In this document: piece after piece, positions 46,151 through 56,124 of the stretch
Position numbering within the stretch: the stretch's first letter is position 1
Layout: every line of letters starts with the position of its first letter
Assembly: GCA_018350325.1 (NCBI GenBank)
Contig: JAEVLN010000003.1
Location: forward strand, 1,659,214-1,723,213
DNA length: 64,000 nt
Direction: 5' to 3'
Source: Globodera rostochiensis
Lineage: Eukaryota > Nematoda > Chromadorea > Rhabditida > Heteroderidae
The notes under the pieces: model-generated
What the model saw: the letters and a program-made list of their open reading frames with translations, nothing else
What the model was told of the DNA's origin: nothing
The model's database searches: none
Translations under genes and position numbers: made by a program

Positions 46151-49100
46151 ATGACCACAACAACGACGACGAGCGTAGAAGAGTTGGAGGAGGAGAAGGA
46201 GCAGAAAATGCGTGAAATTGTCGTTTTACCAGCGCCGGAAATTATCGACGCGCGACAGGGAACGGCTACACGGGATGTGAACGAAGCGCTGGAGGAAATG
46301 GCCAAGACAGTCCAGGAGAAGGGCAAGCATTGCACACAGGTCGGGGGGGGGAGACGGGGGGAGGGGGATGGGGGGAGGGGAGGGGGATGGGGGGAGGGGG
46401 GGGGAGACGGGGGGAGGGGGGGGAGACGGGGGGAGGGGGATGGGGGGAGGGGGGGGGGAGACGGGGGGGGGGAGACGGGGGGAGGGGGATGGGGGGAGGG
46501 GAGGGGGATGGGGGGAGGGGGGGGAGACGGGGGGAGGGGGGGGAGACGGGGGGAGGGGGATGGGGGGAGGGGGGGGGGAGACGGGGGGAGGGGGGGAGAC
46601 GGGGGGAGGGGGATGGGGGGAGGGGGGGGGGGAGACGGGGGGAGGGGGACGGGGGGAGGGGAGGGGGATGGGGGGAGGGGGGGGGGAGACGGGGGGAGGG
46701 GGGGGAGACGGGGGGAGGGGGATGGGGGGAGGGGAGGGGGATGGGGGGAGGGGGGGGGGGGAGACGGGGGGAGGGGGAAGGGGCGGGAGGGGAATGGGGG
46801 GAGGGGGAGCATTGAGGGGGATGGGAGGGGGGAGAGGGCGCGTTGAGGGGGGTGGGAGAGGGGCGGGGGCGGTAGGGGCACCTTGAGGGGGGCGGGAGGA
46901 GACGGGCGGGGGGAGGGGGGGGGGGGGAGACGGGGGAAGGGGGGAGGAGACGGGAGGGGGAAGGGGGGAGGGGAGACGGGAGGGGGAAGGGGGAGACGGG
47001 AAGGGGGGGGAGACGGGAGGAGGAAGGGGGGGGGGAGACGGGAGGGGGAAGGGGGGGGGGGAGACGGGGGGAGGGGGATGGGGGGAGGGGGGGGGGGGAG
47101 ACGGGGGGAGGGGGAAGGGGCGGGAGGGGAATGGGGGGAGAGGGAGCATTGAGGGGGATGGGAGGGGGGAGAGGGCGCGTTGAGGGGGGTGGGAGAGGGG
47201 CGGGGGCGGTAGGGGCACCTTGAGGGGGGCGGGAGAGACGGGCGGGGGGAGGGGGGGGGAGACGGGGGGAGGAGACGGGAGGGGGAAGGGGGGAGGGGAG
47301 ACGGGAGGGGGAAGGGGGAGACGGGAAGGGGGGGGGAGACGGGAGGAGGAAGGGGGGGGGAGACGGGGGGAGGGGGATGGGGGGAGGGGGAGGGGGGGGG
47401 AGACGGGGGGAGGGGGATGGGGGGAGGGGGGGGGAGACGGGGGGAGGGGGATGGGGGGAGGGGGGGGGAGACGGGAGGGGGAAGGGGGGGGGAGACGGGG
47501 GGAGGGGGATGGGGGGAGGGGGGGGGAGACGGAGGGAGGGGGATGGGGGGAGGGGGATGGGGGGAGGGGGGGGGGAGACGGGGGGAGGGGGATGGGGGGA
47601 GGGGGGGGGGGAGACGGGGGGAGGGGGATGGGGGGAGGAAGGGGGGGGGGGAGACGGGAGGGGGAAGGGGGGGGGGAGACGGGGGGAGGGGGATGGGGGG
47701 AGGGGGGGGGGAGACGGGGGGAGGGGGGGGGGGGGGGAAATGGGATGGGAGGAGTCTAGGATAATTGGGCGCTGGAAATATAGAATATTAAAAATTTGAC
47801 GCCCAAGGGTCTGATCTTTCTCCCATGTGCTTTTATACAACATAATGAATTAGTACAGCCAAAGGCTAAAGGAGAGGCAATTGGGGTTAGTGGCCTAGCG
47901 AGTTTTAGCGGTAAAAGTCCATCGTTTGTTTATTGTCGGTGATCGCAATATTCGCCGTATAAATTGTCCTCAAGGCAAAGACATGTAAACTTTGTCCGGG
48001 GCCACGGCTCATTACTGTGCCATGGCACGCGTTGTCGGCGCCGATCGCGCAATACACAACGGCCATGGGAATGGCACAATCGGGTGGCACAACTGGGAAT
48101 TTTGAAGAGAGTGATGGACTGGACAATTTGGTAATTTGTTAAATTGAAACGAATTAACTCATTGACTCGACGGAGGACGCCGTCCACAAAGGGCCCGAAA
48201 AGGTCGCGCACATAGGCCGATAGTCGAGAACAACGCTCGCGCATTTGTTGCGACGTGGACCAGATGATGAGAGCGTCGATGCCGAGCTGTGCAGTGAAGT
48301 CGATGGTGCAGAAAAGGTCGTCCTAAGAGCGGGGGGACTCAATGCCATTCCGGTGTTGGTCACCGGCACACCTTCGTGTAGAAGCTGTCTGTCTTCGCGC
48401 TCGAGTAAGGGTCCAGCTCGAACTTGGTGAACAGCACGATTGGCTTGTCCCGGCGGCGCAGAGAGTTGACCCATTCGGCCTTAGATACCTTTGCCTGCAT
48501 GTGCCGCTCACAGACGCCCTTCCGACGTTTTGTGTCCCCATCGTACAGATACACGGACGAGTACAGCGCGCTCACCTCCCCGAAAAGCCACCACAATCTG
48601 TGCGCAAATAATTCCCTCAATCGCTAAACAAAATATTCTCTTCCCCCTCCCCAACTTGTCATTGTGCTTCTTGAACTGTTCATGGCAATGTCGCTCCTCC
48701 GGCTGTCCTTCACCAGCGTTGTAATTGCACAACGGCGTGTCGTAGAAGCCCCATAATGCATCCGGCCGCAGTTTCCGCCCCAGTCGAATCGTTTCCACGA
48801 TGAACTTTCTGAATTGGTTTCAATCTCTTCTATCTTTTCGGCATTTTATGCAATGCCCGAGGGGGCTCCCCGATTCCCTGGCTCTTTTGTTGAACATTTC
48901 CCGTCCCAATTCCGTCGCCGCCTTTTCGCTAATGCCGGGGAAACGTCTTAAGGCATCCAAAGTGGAGTGCCGTTGGTATACTCGACGTTGGTCCCAGTTC
49001 AAAGAGTATCTGTTGACGAACTGGGGATTCAAATGGGTCGCTTTTGTAAGTTACTCCGGACGCCATCGCTCGTAGTCAATGACCGCGGGTCCGGAAAAGT

Positions 49101-51661
49101 TTGGATTTGGAATTGCCCGCAAAATGTCTTCGCGTGCCTTAACCAAATGTTGACGCAAATCAGCGTTCTTAAATAGGGTCTTAATTAATGTGACGGCAAA
49201 GGCATTAAACTTGCCTGAGGGATGCCGCCGTTGATGAACTTCAGCAAGTTCGCTTTGTTTGCAACAATAACATTGCCAACATTGTCTTCGGCACCCGCGC
49301 CTCCGTATTCGATGTACGGGTAAAGACCCAGCTGACTCTCGTAAAAGATGACCACCTTTTAATTAATAAAATCGCTTCTGATTTTAGAAATTTTGCATTT
49401 TTACTTCCGTTCCGTGGAAATTTTGTCCGGCATTTGTCCGAATGCCGAATCGGGTCGGGTCCAAGGGTGGGTCCGTTCTGTTCACACAGGTCTGACTGGG
49501 CACGGCCCAATAAATCTGAGTGATGGATGGCCAATTTCTGGGAAAGACGGGAGAACATGCCTCGAGGGGATGAATAGCGACGGATTGGAAGATAAGCAGC
49601 CACCAGCTTGAAGGGAAATTGGGGGGTGTTGGGTGGGCAGGGAGGGGGAGGGGGGACAAGCCCAGCAAGAAGATCAGAAAGCGCGTGTTGGGAAGAAAGA
49701 GGGCGGGGGGGAGGCGGAAGAACGGCGACATTCAGCTTCCGCTAGCAAAGAATAGTTTTCTGCTGATGAAAAAGTGTGAGGCGCCGGTTGGAATAGTGAA
49801 AAGGTCGTGAAAAAGATACTAAAGTTTGGGGGGCGGGGGGGGGGGTTGGATCGAAGCGAAAAACAAAGGAAAGGGCATTGGTTAGAAGTTGGAACAGAAG
49901 GGGGGGGGGGGGGGAGGGGGGGGGCAATGAGTGGGCGATTCGCATCGACATTGGCACATTCTTAAAATGGAGTATTTCAGTTGATTTCTTCCCATTCGCC
50001 AGTCACATTCACAGCAAATTATCTCCAAAGTCGCGTGGTCATCAACGACCTTGGTGGTCAATTGGCCAAACTTTACGATGTGTTGGAGGTGAAGAAGGCG
50101 GAAGAATTTGAGTTGAGGCTGGAAGAGTTGACACGTGCCGGCAATGAGAGGACGGGTCAGTTTCGGTCCGGTTTTCGGAACATCTGGCCCAGTTTTCCGG
50201 GCTTTTCTGACCCAATTTTTGAAGGGAAGAAAATTGCTGAACTTCGGGAAGCCTTTCGGGAGTGGGAGGCTTTGTTGGCCCGACTGGACGAAGAGTTGGA
50301 GAGGGTGGCCGGCCCGAACATTCAAACGGAGCTCGGCAATTCCGGCAAGGGTAAGTGTTAGCGTAATGGCCGTCCAGCAGCTCCATTTTTGTCTGTCAGA
50401 GATTCAGTTGGTGTCCTCCAACAAAATGTTCAAGGACGGCTCCCTCCTCTCCTACGTCCAGTCCTCCTCGTACCCCCTTATGTTCCTGGAGGTGGTCGCC
50501 TCCTTCGCTGTCCAAGAGTGCTACGAACACGTCAAGCGGATGTTCGACAGTCTGACCGAGTTCCACAAGTTGGGCTGCGACATTCTGCTCCTGGCCCGAA
50601 GGCCGGCCACTGGTATTTGATCAGTTGGAGAATTAGAGAAGGACAGCTTACGATTTATTCAGGCGGGAGCGGCTTCTTGAAACTGATCGGAATGCCATTT
50701 AGACAAATGCTAAACGACAGCGAGTCAATGCGCCAACTTCTGCAGCATCGACAGTCGGCATCGTCGATGGCCGGCGTTAAGGCGTTGCACATTGTGAGTG
50801 ATCAACACAAAATCAGAAGGACACGTGAATGTATTGTATATAAAAGAAGCTTTTTGAATGGGAGAGGGGCTTCAAATTTGGAGTCTTTTTTTTAAATATA
50901 AAAATTTTCAATTGGCACTGTCGCTAGACCCCCACGAAGCAAATCCTTGGCGCTCTTTCAACTTTTTTTCATAGTCTCCCCCCCCCCTCCATTCAAACCG
51001 CCAAAGGCTTTCCCTACGCCCGGAGGGTTAGGGAAAAGACTCTTTGGCCAAAATGGTTGGGTACTCATAAAGCTGTTGGACATGAATGGTGATGGTCATA
51101 AATTGTCCGAGGAGTAAGGCATAAATTATTCCGCTGAGACTTTGGGTAATTCGGCAAAATTCGAAGGAATATGAAAAAGAAGCAAGTAATTCGTTTAGTA
51201 CACTGAATTTCTGTGCAATGATTACACTTTGGAGCTTGCCAAACAGTCGACCGCCTCCAACGGCACCGATGCCGGGACGGCGGCGGTGGACAAAAAATTA
51301 TTTGGTGAGCACAGCGGCTGTGTTCTGATCGATCGGCACGGAAACATTCTCTACTCGTATTTGTGCACCGATTTAAGCGATTGGCCCGACGTGGAGGTGC
51401 TCATGGAACAAGTCGGAAGTTCTTTCATTGATTGTACACATTTCTGTGATTTGTCAGGTCCGTGTCAATTTCAACCGTCGTTCGTCTGCCCCGAATAGTG
51501 CCAACAATGGCGATAATGTGCCGGGGGTTGCCGCCGCTGTAACCGGACACAGTGCCAGAGGGGAAAAGGCCAACGGAACGGCGGAGGGGCCGCCGGTGGC
51601 CCCGTCGACGGAAGGCGGCGAAGTGCCGGTGCACAAACGAAAGTGCTGCTGCGTAATGTAG
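46151..51661 (+). CDS. Peroxiredoxin-like (PRXL2/AhpC-TSA-2 type) protein with C-terminal CaaX box
   Basis: Six exons join in phase: 46151-46339, 49981-50350, 50400-50612, 50663-50793, 51199-51411 and 51458-51661. Exon 1 ([15 protein letters not shown]...) is acidic. Exon 2 has no internal ATG, so an upstream start is required, and exons 1 and 2 together form helical segments ([24 protein letters not shown]). Exons 3-5 resemble the thioredoxin-like fold of PRXL2 proteins: [66 protein letters not shown] and SDWPDVEVL. The family's C-x-x-C is reduced to VQEC, so redox activity is doubtful. The tail is low-complexity and ends KRKCCCVM, a CaaX box predicting prenylation and membrane attachment. 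Intron 1 (3.6 kb) contains a G-rich satellite and, on the other strand, the hyaluronidase gene. If exon 1 is wrong, the start is unknown. Confidence 0.6.
46340..47745. repeat. 1.4-kb G-rich satellite, (GGGGGAGACGGGGGGAGG...)n
   Basis: Almost pure G/A with occasional C and T, made of variants of GGGGGGAGACGGGGGGAGG and GGGATGGGGGGAGG. A higher-order copy of about 340 bases is visible: the segment around AGCATTGAGGGGGATGGGAG, through GGGGCACCTTGAGGGGGGCG, occurs near 46808 and again near 47146. It begins right at the donor site of exon 1 of the CaaX gene. The huge Pro- or Gly-rich frames on both strands are artefacts. Such runs can form G-quadruplexes. Confidence 0.95.
47930..49731 (-). CDS. 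Hyaluronidase-type glycoside hydrolase, family GH56
   Basis: Starts [20 protein letters not shown] with a hydrophobic signal. The GH56 order follows: [48 protein letters not shown], the catalytic [12 protein letters not shown] (Asp and Glu of D-x-E), [93 protein letters not shown], and a Cys-rich EGF-like tail ([16 protein letters not shown]...[13 protein letters not shown]). GH56 enzymes cleave hyaluronan or, in C. elegans, chondroitin (CHHY-1). Probably secreted. About eight exons; the one after NKR may use a GC donor, as no GT fits the frame. It lies inside the first intron of the CaaX gene, on the opposite strand. Confidence 0.88.
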
Positions 51662-51869
51662 CGGCGGGATTTGATCAAACAATTCACACATTTTATTGTA
51701 ACATAAATACACACACACATCTCAATGTTTTTTAATTCATTTTAAAAAGAAACCATAACAATTGATGAGAGAGAGAGAGAAAGGACCGAAGGGTTGATCA
51801 ATCGATCGAAAAGTGGGGAGAAATGCGAGAATTGATCGTCATTTGGGGATAACGAGCGCAGATCAGTAG

Positions 51870-53264
51870 ATGGGGAAAATTGTGGAGCAACAATTGGAAA
51901 CGGAAAAAGCGGGAGAATGGAAAGCGCGAGTGATGAGGGTAAGTTGATTGAAATGGGATTGATTGGATCGGAGGGGAAGAGTTTAATTTGTAAGGCATAA
52001 AGTCCCCGGAAAACAGTTCATTTCTGTTGATTAACCATCCCCAAATGAACGCCTTCAACCCCCCCCCGGCAGATCCTTCGACTCGTCGGGCCCCAGCTGA
52101 CAGTTGTCCTACTCTTGGCCATCTACCTTTTGTTTGGCGCCCTTTCACTTCGTTTCCTGGATGATCAGCTCGCCGCTACAGTGCCATTCACCGAATTGGT
52201 TTTATTCTGCTTTGAGACATTGGCTACCATCGGTGCATTGACAGAGCCTGTTATTTCAGTCCCAATTTTCGGTACCACCGGCTTTCGAAAAAATCATTTT
52301 TTGGCCATAATTCGGAATGACTAAACATGCGGACTGAAATGGCACGTAACTGAAATGGTCAAAAACCGTTAAAATAAATTGCCGTCTCAGGTTACGGTAA
52401 TATTTGTCCGTCCACTCCCTCCGGGCGCTTCTTCGTAATGATCTACTCTCTGCTCGGCATCCCTTTGTGCATGCTAACCATCGCAAACCTCGGAAAACAC
52501 TTAACCAAAGCATTTTGGGTGATCGTCAGAGCTTTCAGAGACAAAGTCTGACCCTGTGGCCAAAAAGCCTTAAAAGCTTAACATTTAGAAATTGTCGAGC
52601 CCTCTAATTCGGCGTCGGCTTCCGCTTGTTGTTTTGCTTGCGATCGTTTCCTTAGCCATTTTCTCAATTTCTTTGCTTTGTCCTTTCACCAACGCCGATG
52701 AAAAATCGAAATTTCCGATGCGACTGGACCACATTTATTTCGGTCTGATCAGTTTCACCACTGTCGGTGAGTGCTTTTTGTCATTGAATTCCCAATCGGA
52801 CGGACCTGTCAGCAGGATTCGGAGATTATTTTCCTTCAACGGAAAGTAATTTTCTCCGTTTGCTCGTCCATCTGTTCGTGCTAAGCGTGGGAATGATTTC
52901 GATGGGCCTTTGGTTCTCTTTCGTCCGGGACCTTTTCATGAATAACTTCTGCTTCCATCGACGCCATTTTCGACATGTACAAGATGTGCCGGTTTGGTTT
53001 GGACGACGACGAATGCGCCTATCCAACTTGTTGGAGGTGGTGGCCAAGGAATTCCAAGTAAGACAAAATTCGGTATTAGCTATTTTGGCCAAATAACATA
53101 GACGTAAATAAAAATCAAATTTCCTTTCGGCTTCATCCATTCAGGCTTCGCCAACTCAAATACATCAAGTCTTAGATGACCTGGACTTTTTGATTTCGGA
53201 TGCGCTGTTGGAAGTACAAAGCAATAAAAAATCATCGGCTATGATAGCTGCGACTGAACGATAA
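51870..53264 (+). CDS. Two-pore-domain potassium channel (TWK type)
   Basis: Exon 1 (MGKIVEQQLETEKAGEWKAR) joins in phase to ILRLVGPQLTVVLLLAIYLLFG, the first membrane helix. The first pore loop is FCFETLATIGYGNICP (selectivity filter TIGYG, split by an intron after ACCATCG). Then RFFVMIYSLLGIPLCMLTIANLGKHL, a third helix LPLVVLLAIVSLAIFSISLL, a second pore loop FGLISFTTVGFGDYFPS (TVGFG) and a fourth helix VHLFVLSVGMISMGLWFS, with a cytoplasmic tail ending SSAMIAATER. The two pore loops and four helices define a K2P leak channel of the plasma membrane. The subfamily is unclear; nematodes have dozens of TWK genes. The stop is at 53262-53264. Confidence 0.95.
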
Positions 53265-54512
53265 AAATATGAGAAAATGGCAGAATTAAAGCCACTTTTT
53301 GAAACCGAGCTTCTGCGAAACATTCGATTCTATGTATGTACGATAAACTGCGAATTTTATACCTTTTTAAAAATTAATCGGGGAAAAGGTTGTTTCTGGG
53401 GTGTACAATCTGAACCTGACCGGCAATCAAGAACTTGGCCCCATAACTCGTTCCCTTTAATAAAAATGACAATAAACATCATCAAAACTCGTGCGTAAAA
53501 CCAGAGCTCCGTTTTTGCGTGCGTCGAACCCCTAACCCGAACTCACCCCACAAATTTTTATCACATTGTCATATAAAATATCAATGTATAGGGGTTAGGA
53601 GGCGAAATTCGACATGCAATTTGCTCAATTCAGAAAACCGGACCCGAATTCGAACAACTTTGAAAAACTTCAATTATTTTTAAAAGTCGTTTTATTGCTC
53701 AAAATCGATTCAAATGCACAAATGAATAATTAATGAGTAACCAACAGCAAATTCACGGGACTCGTTCACATGGATACAAAACCAGGGTTCGTATCGAAAA
53801 TTTTTCAAAAACAGTACATTGGAACCAAAATACAGATTTTAGGGCCAAAAACAGTACATTTTAAAAAATGGCTCAAAATATAGTAAATCTTTATTTTTTG
53901 CATGAAATGTGAGCGCTGAGTAATATTACAAAAGAAAGCTAAGCATTTAGAGTAGTTTGAAAAAAGTTGTAACAAAAAAAAGTCGCCAGTAGCCGAGTTG
54001 TCCGTAGCCGAGTCAGCACCACGCCCCAATTTGAATGGCTGGAGCGAACGGCAATTGGAATGCGAATTTGTGCATTTGAATCGATTTTGAGCAATAAATC
54101 TAATAAGAAAACACGAAATCCCGAATCAAAAAGTTAGTTAACCAAATCAAAAATTTGACCATTGGTGATTTGTCTGCCACGAAATCTAACAATCGGTTCC
54201 AACTAAACAGAACGCCAATCGCTATCCGCATATGGGCTCATTTGAGCCCCACGGAATCATTGCGGGAAATGGGCCGGGCGGGGTACCCGGGTCGGTTATT
54301 TTAGTCGGCTCAATGTACCCGCGTCGGGTATCGGATAAAAATAAAAGAGTTTGGTACCCGTCCGGGCCGGGTACCAGAGCTCTCTGCTCTCATTGCGCTC
54401 AACAAATAGAGTTTTATGTATCCGTTTATTTTATATTTTGCCGTTTACCTCCGTTTATTTCTTAATTTTATATTTTGCCGTTTACCTCTGTCTATTCTCA
54501 GACTTTCAATCA
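53265..54512. other. Intergenic region with repeat fragments
   Basis: 1.25 kb, AT-rich. It holds two direct copies of AAAACAGTACATT (53807, 53847) and a GC-rich patch (54270-54380) with repeated GGTACCCGG/CCGGGTACC palindromes similar to 19700. Directly before the next gene, TTATTTTATATTTTGCCGTT + TACCTC occurs twice (54426-54450 and 54464-54489). No gene recognised. Confidence 0.5.
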
Positions 54513-55924
54513 ATGGATCACAACTACTGGCAAACATGTTCGAATAATCAGGTTTGATATCAATTTTGTATTATTAAGTTTCAGTAACAGGCCGCTCTCT
54601 AATTATTCTTTTCAGCTCATAAAACAATCCGAACAAAATGGATCAGTGCTAGAAAAAGCGAGGACTTCATCGCAAACGTCGGGGGCAGCTAACCAACTTC
54701 ACGTTGTATTCATGGATGGAATTGAAGTTTGTGTCCAGGTGAATATTTATAAATTTCGCATTGCGTCGTGTCATCTTTTCCTTTCAGGTTCACAATGTTG
54801 TGAGCCGCTACGAGCTGCCCATGCACATTGATTTGCGACAAGTCGCTTATGGCAGCATTAATGTGGACTACAATCGTGCAAAAGGGGTCCGTCTGCAATT
54901 GGTCGCGAAGTTTATTCGTTATTCAGTTCAGATACTAAACAAACAGTTGCGCAAGCCGTCATGTTCAGTTAAAATTTTTAATAGCGGAAAAGTTGTGATC
55001 CACGGTTGTAAAAGGTACTTTATTATAAATACCAAATTAAGTATTAAAAGTTAAGTTTTACATTTAAGTGAAAACGATTGCAAAAGGGTGGCACGCGCAA
55101 TCGGCAGAATGATTCAAAGAAGCACCGGGCGGTTGGATCAACGGATTTGCATTCGGAACTATAGGGTAAGTTGCATATTCTTGCTGGTAATGAGGGGTTT
55201 TAGTTCTTTTCATAGGAAATGTAATTAAAATTTCCTTTATAGAATATAAATGAAACAGTAAATTAAGGTATCGAACATATTGGCAACTTGTCGAATGCCT
55301 TTTGATATTCGCATTCAAGAACTGGGGCGTAAATACAGGGAAGCCGTTTATGAGCCGGAATTGATGGTCGGTCTTGAATGGAATTTGCGAGAACCAAAGG
55401 CAAATTTGCGAATTCACACCACTGGCACAGTGACAATAACCGGAGGTAATTAGTAACGGAAATGAGCAATTAGAAAAACTAAAAAAATTTCTAAAATACA
55501 AATCAAAAAATAAAATAAAATAAAGAAACCCAAGAAACATCCCCAAACTTAACAATTAAACGAATGTTTAGCAACATCTGAGGCAAATATCGTCGCGTCC
55601 GTCGAGAAAATTTATCCGTTTCTCAAAGAGTTCTCAACTCAACGCTCTTCCAGCTCAAAGATCAACATCGATTCGGCATGGCTAGGCGACTCGACGAAAA
55701 GCCGACGTCGGAGATGTCCACAGCCGAAGAATGACTTGGGAGTGAACAATTCAAATGAGCAGCGATCAAGGCCAATTCCGACGAAGCGATCTCGTTATCA
55801 ACATATTCAGGGCAGTGGGTTCTACAATAACGCCATTCACAACTCGGACGAAGACGATCTCGAATTTGGAGACGTTGATGAGGGCGACGAGGATTATGAG
55901 GATGAGGAAGATGACATCGAGTAG
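54513..55924 (+). CDS. TBPL1: TBP-like factor (TLF/TBPL1/TRF2)
   Basis: After a short leader (MDHNYWQTCSNNQ...) come two TBP-type repeats. Repeat 1: VHNVVSRYELPMHIDLRQVA, YGSINVDYNRAKG, LRKPSCSVKIFNSGKVVIHG and SENDCKRVARAIGRMIQ. Repeat 2: IRNYRVSNILATCRMPFDIR, YEPELMVGLEWNLREPKAN, LRIHTTGTVTITGA and VEKIYPFLKEF. LPMHIDLR and YEPEL-x-VGL are TLF-specific, distinguishing it from TBP. TLF binds TFIIA but not the TATA box and drives a developmental subset of promoters. The C-terminal tail is long and becomes strongly acidic (DEDDLEFGDVDEGDEDYEDE). About seven exons, joins in phase. TRAPPC8 begins 201 bases downstream. Its partner TFIIA is also encoded in this window. Confidence 0.95.
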
Positions 55925-56124
55925 CAACGGACGGATCTCTTCTGCTTTTACTGATGTTTGCAATGAGCAAAACAAAATTTGCAGCAATTTTTATTAGTTC
56001 TCATTTTCTCACGTTGAAAATTTTTGCATAAATATATTGTAAAAATTGCTTTATTTTTTTATATAATGAGTTTTTACCCAATAAATGATAACATTCTCAC
56101 TGAAGTTGCTTTTCTGTTAGAAAC

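Noticed and set aside
46340..47745. CRISPR-like or telomeric array
   Set aside because: No spacer/repeat alternation and no telomere unit (TTAGGC); units are irregular G/A-rich variants.
46226..47843. Very long Pro-rich frames on the minus strand and Gly-rich frames on the plus strand (up to 525 codons)
   Set aside because: All six frames stay open because the sequence is a G/A satellite without stop codons; the repeats have no codon-level structure.
51035..51114. Possible extra exon encoding an EF-hand-like [12 protein letters not shown] before a GTAAGG donor
   Set aside because: The flanking exons join each other in phase 0 without it (50793 to 51199), and every acceptor tried for this segment breaks the frame; kept only as a curiosity.
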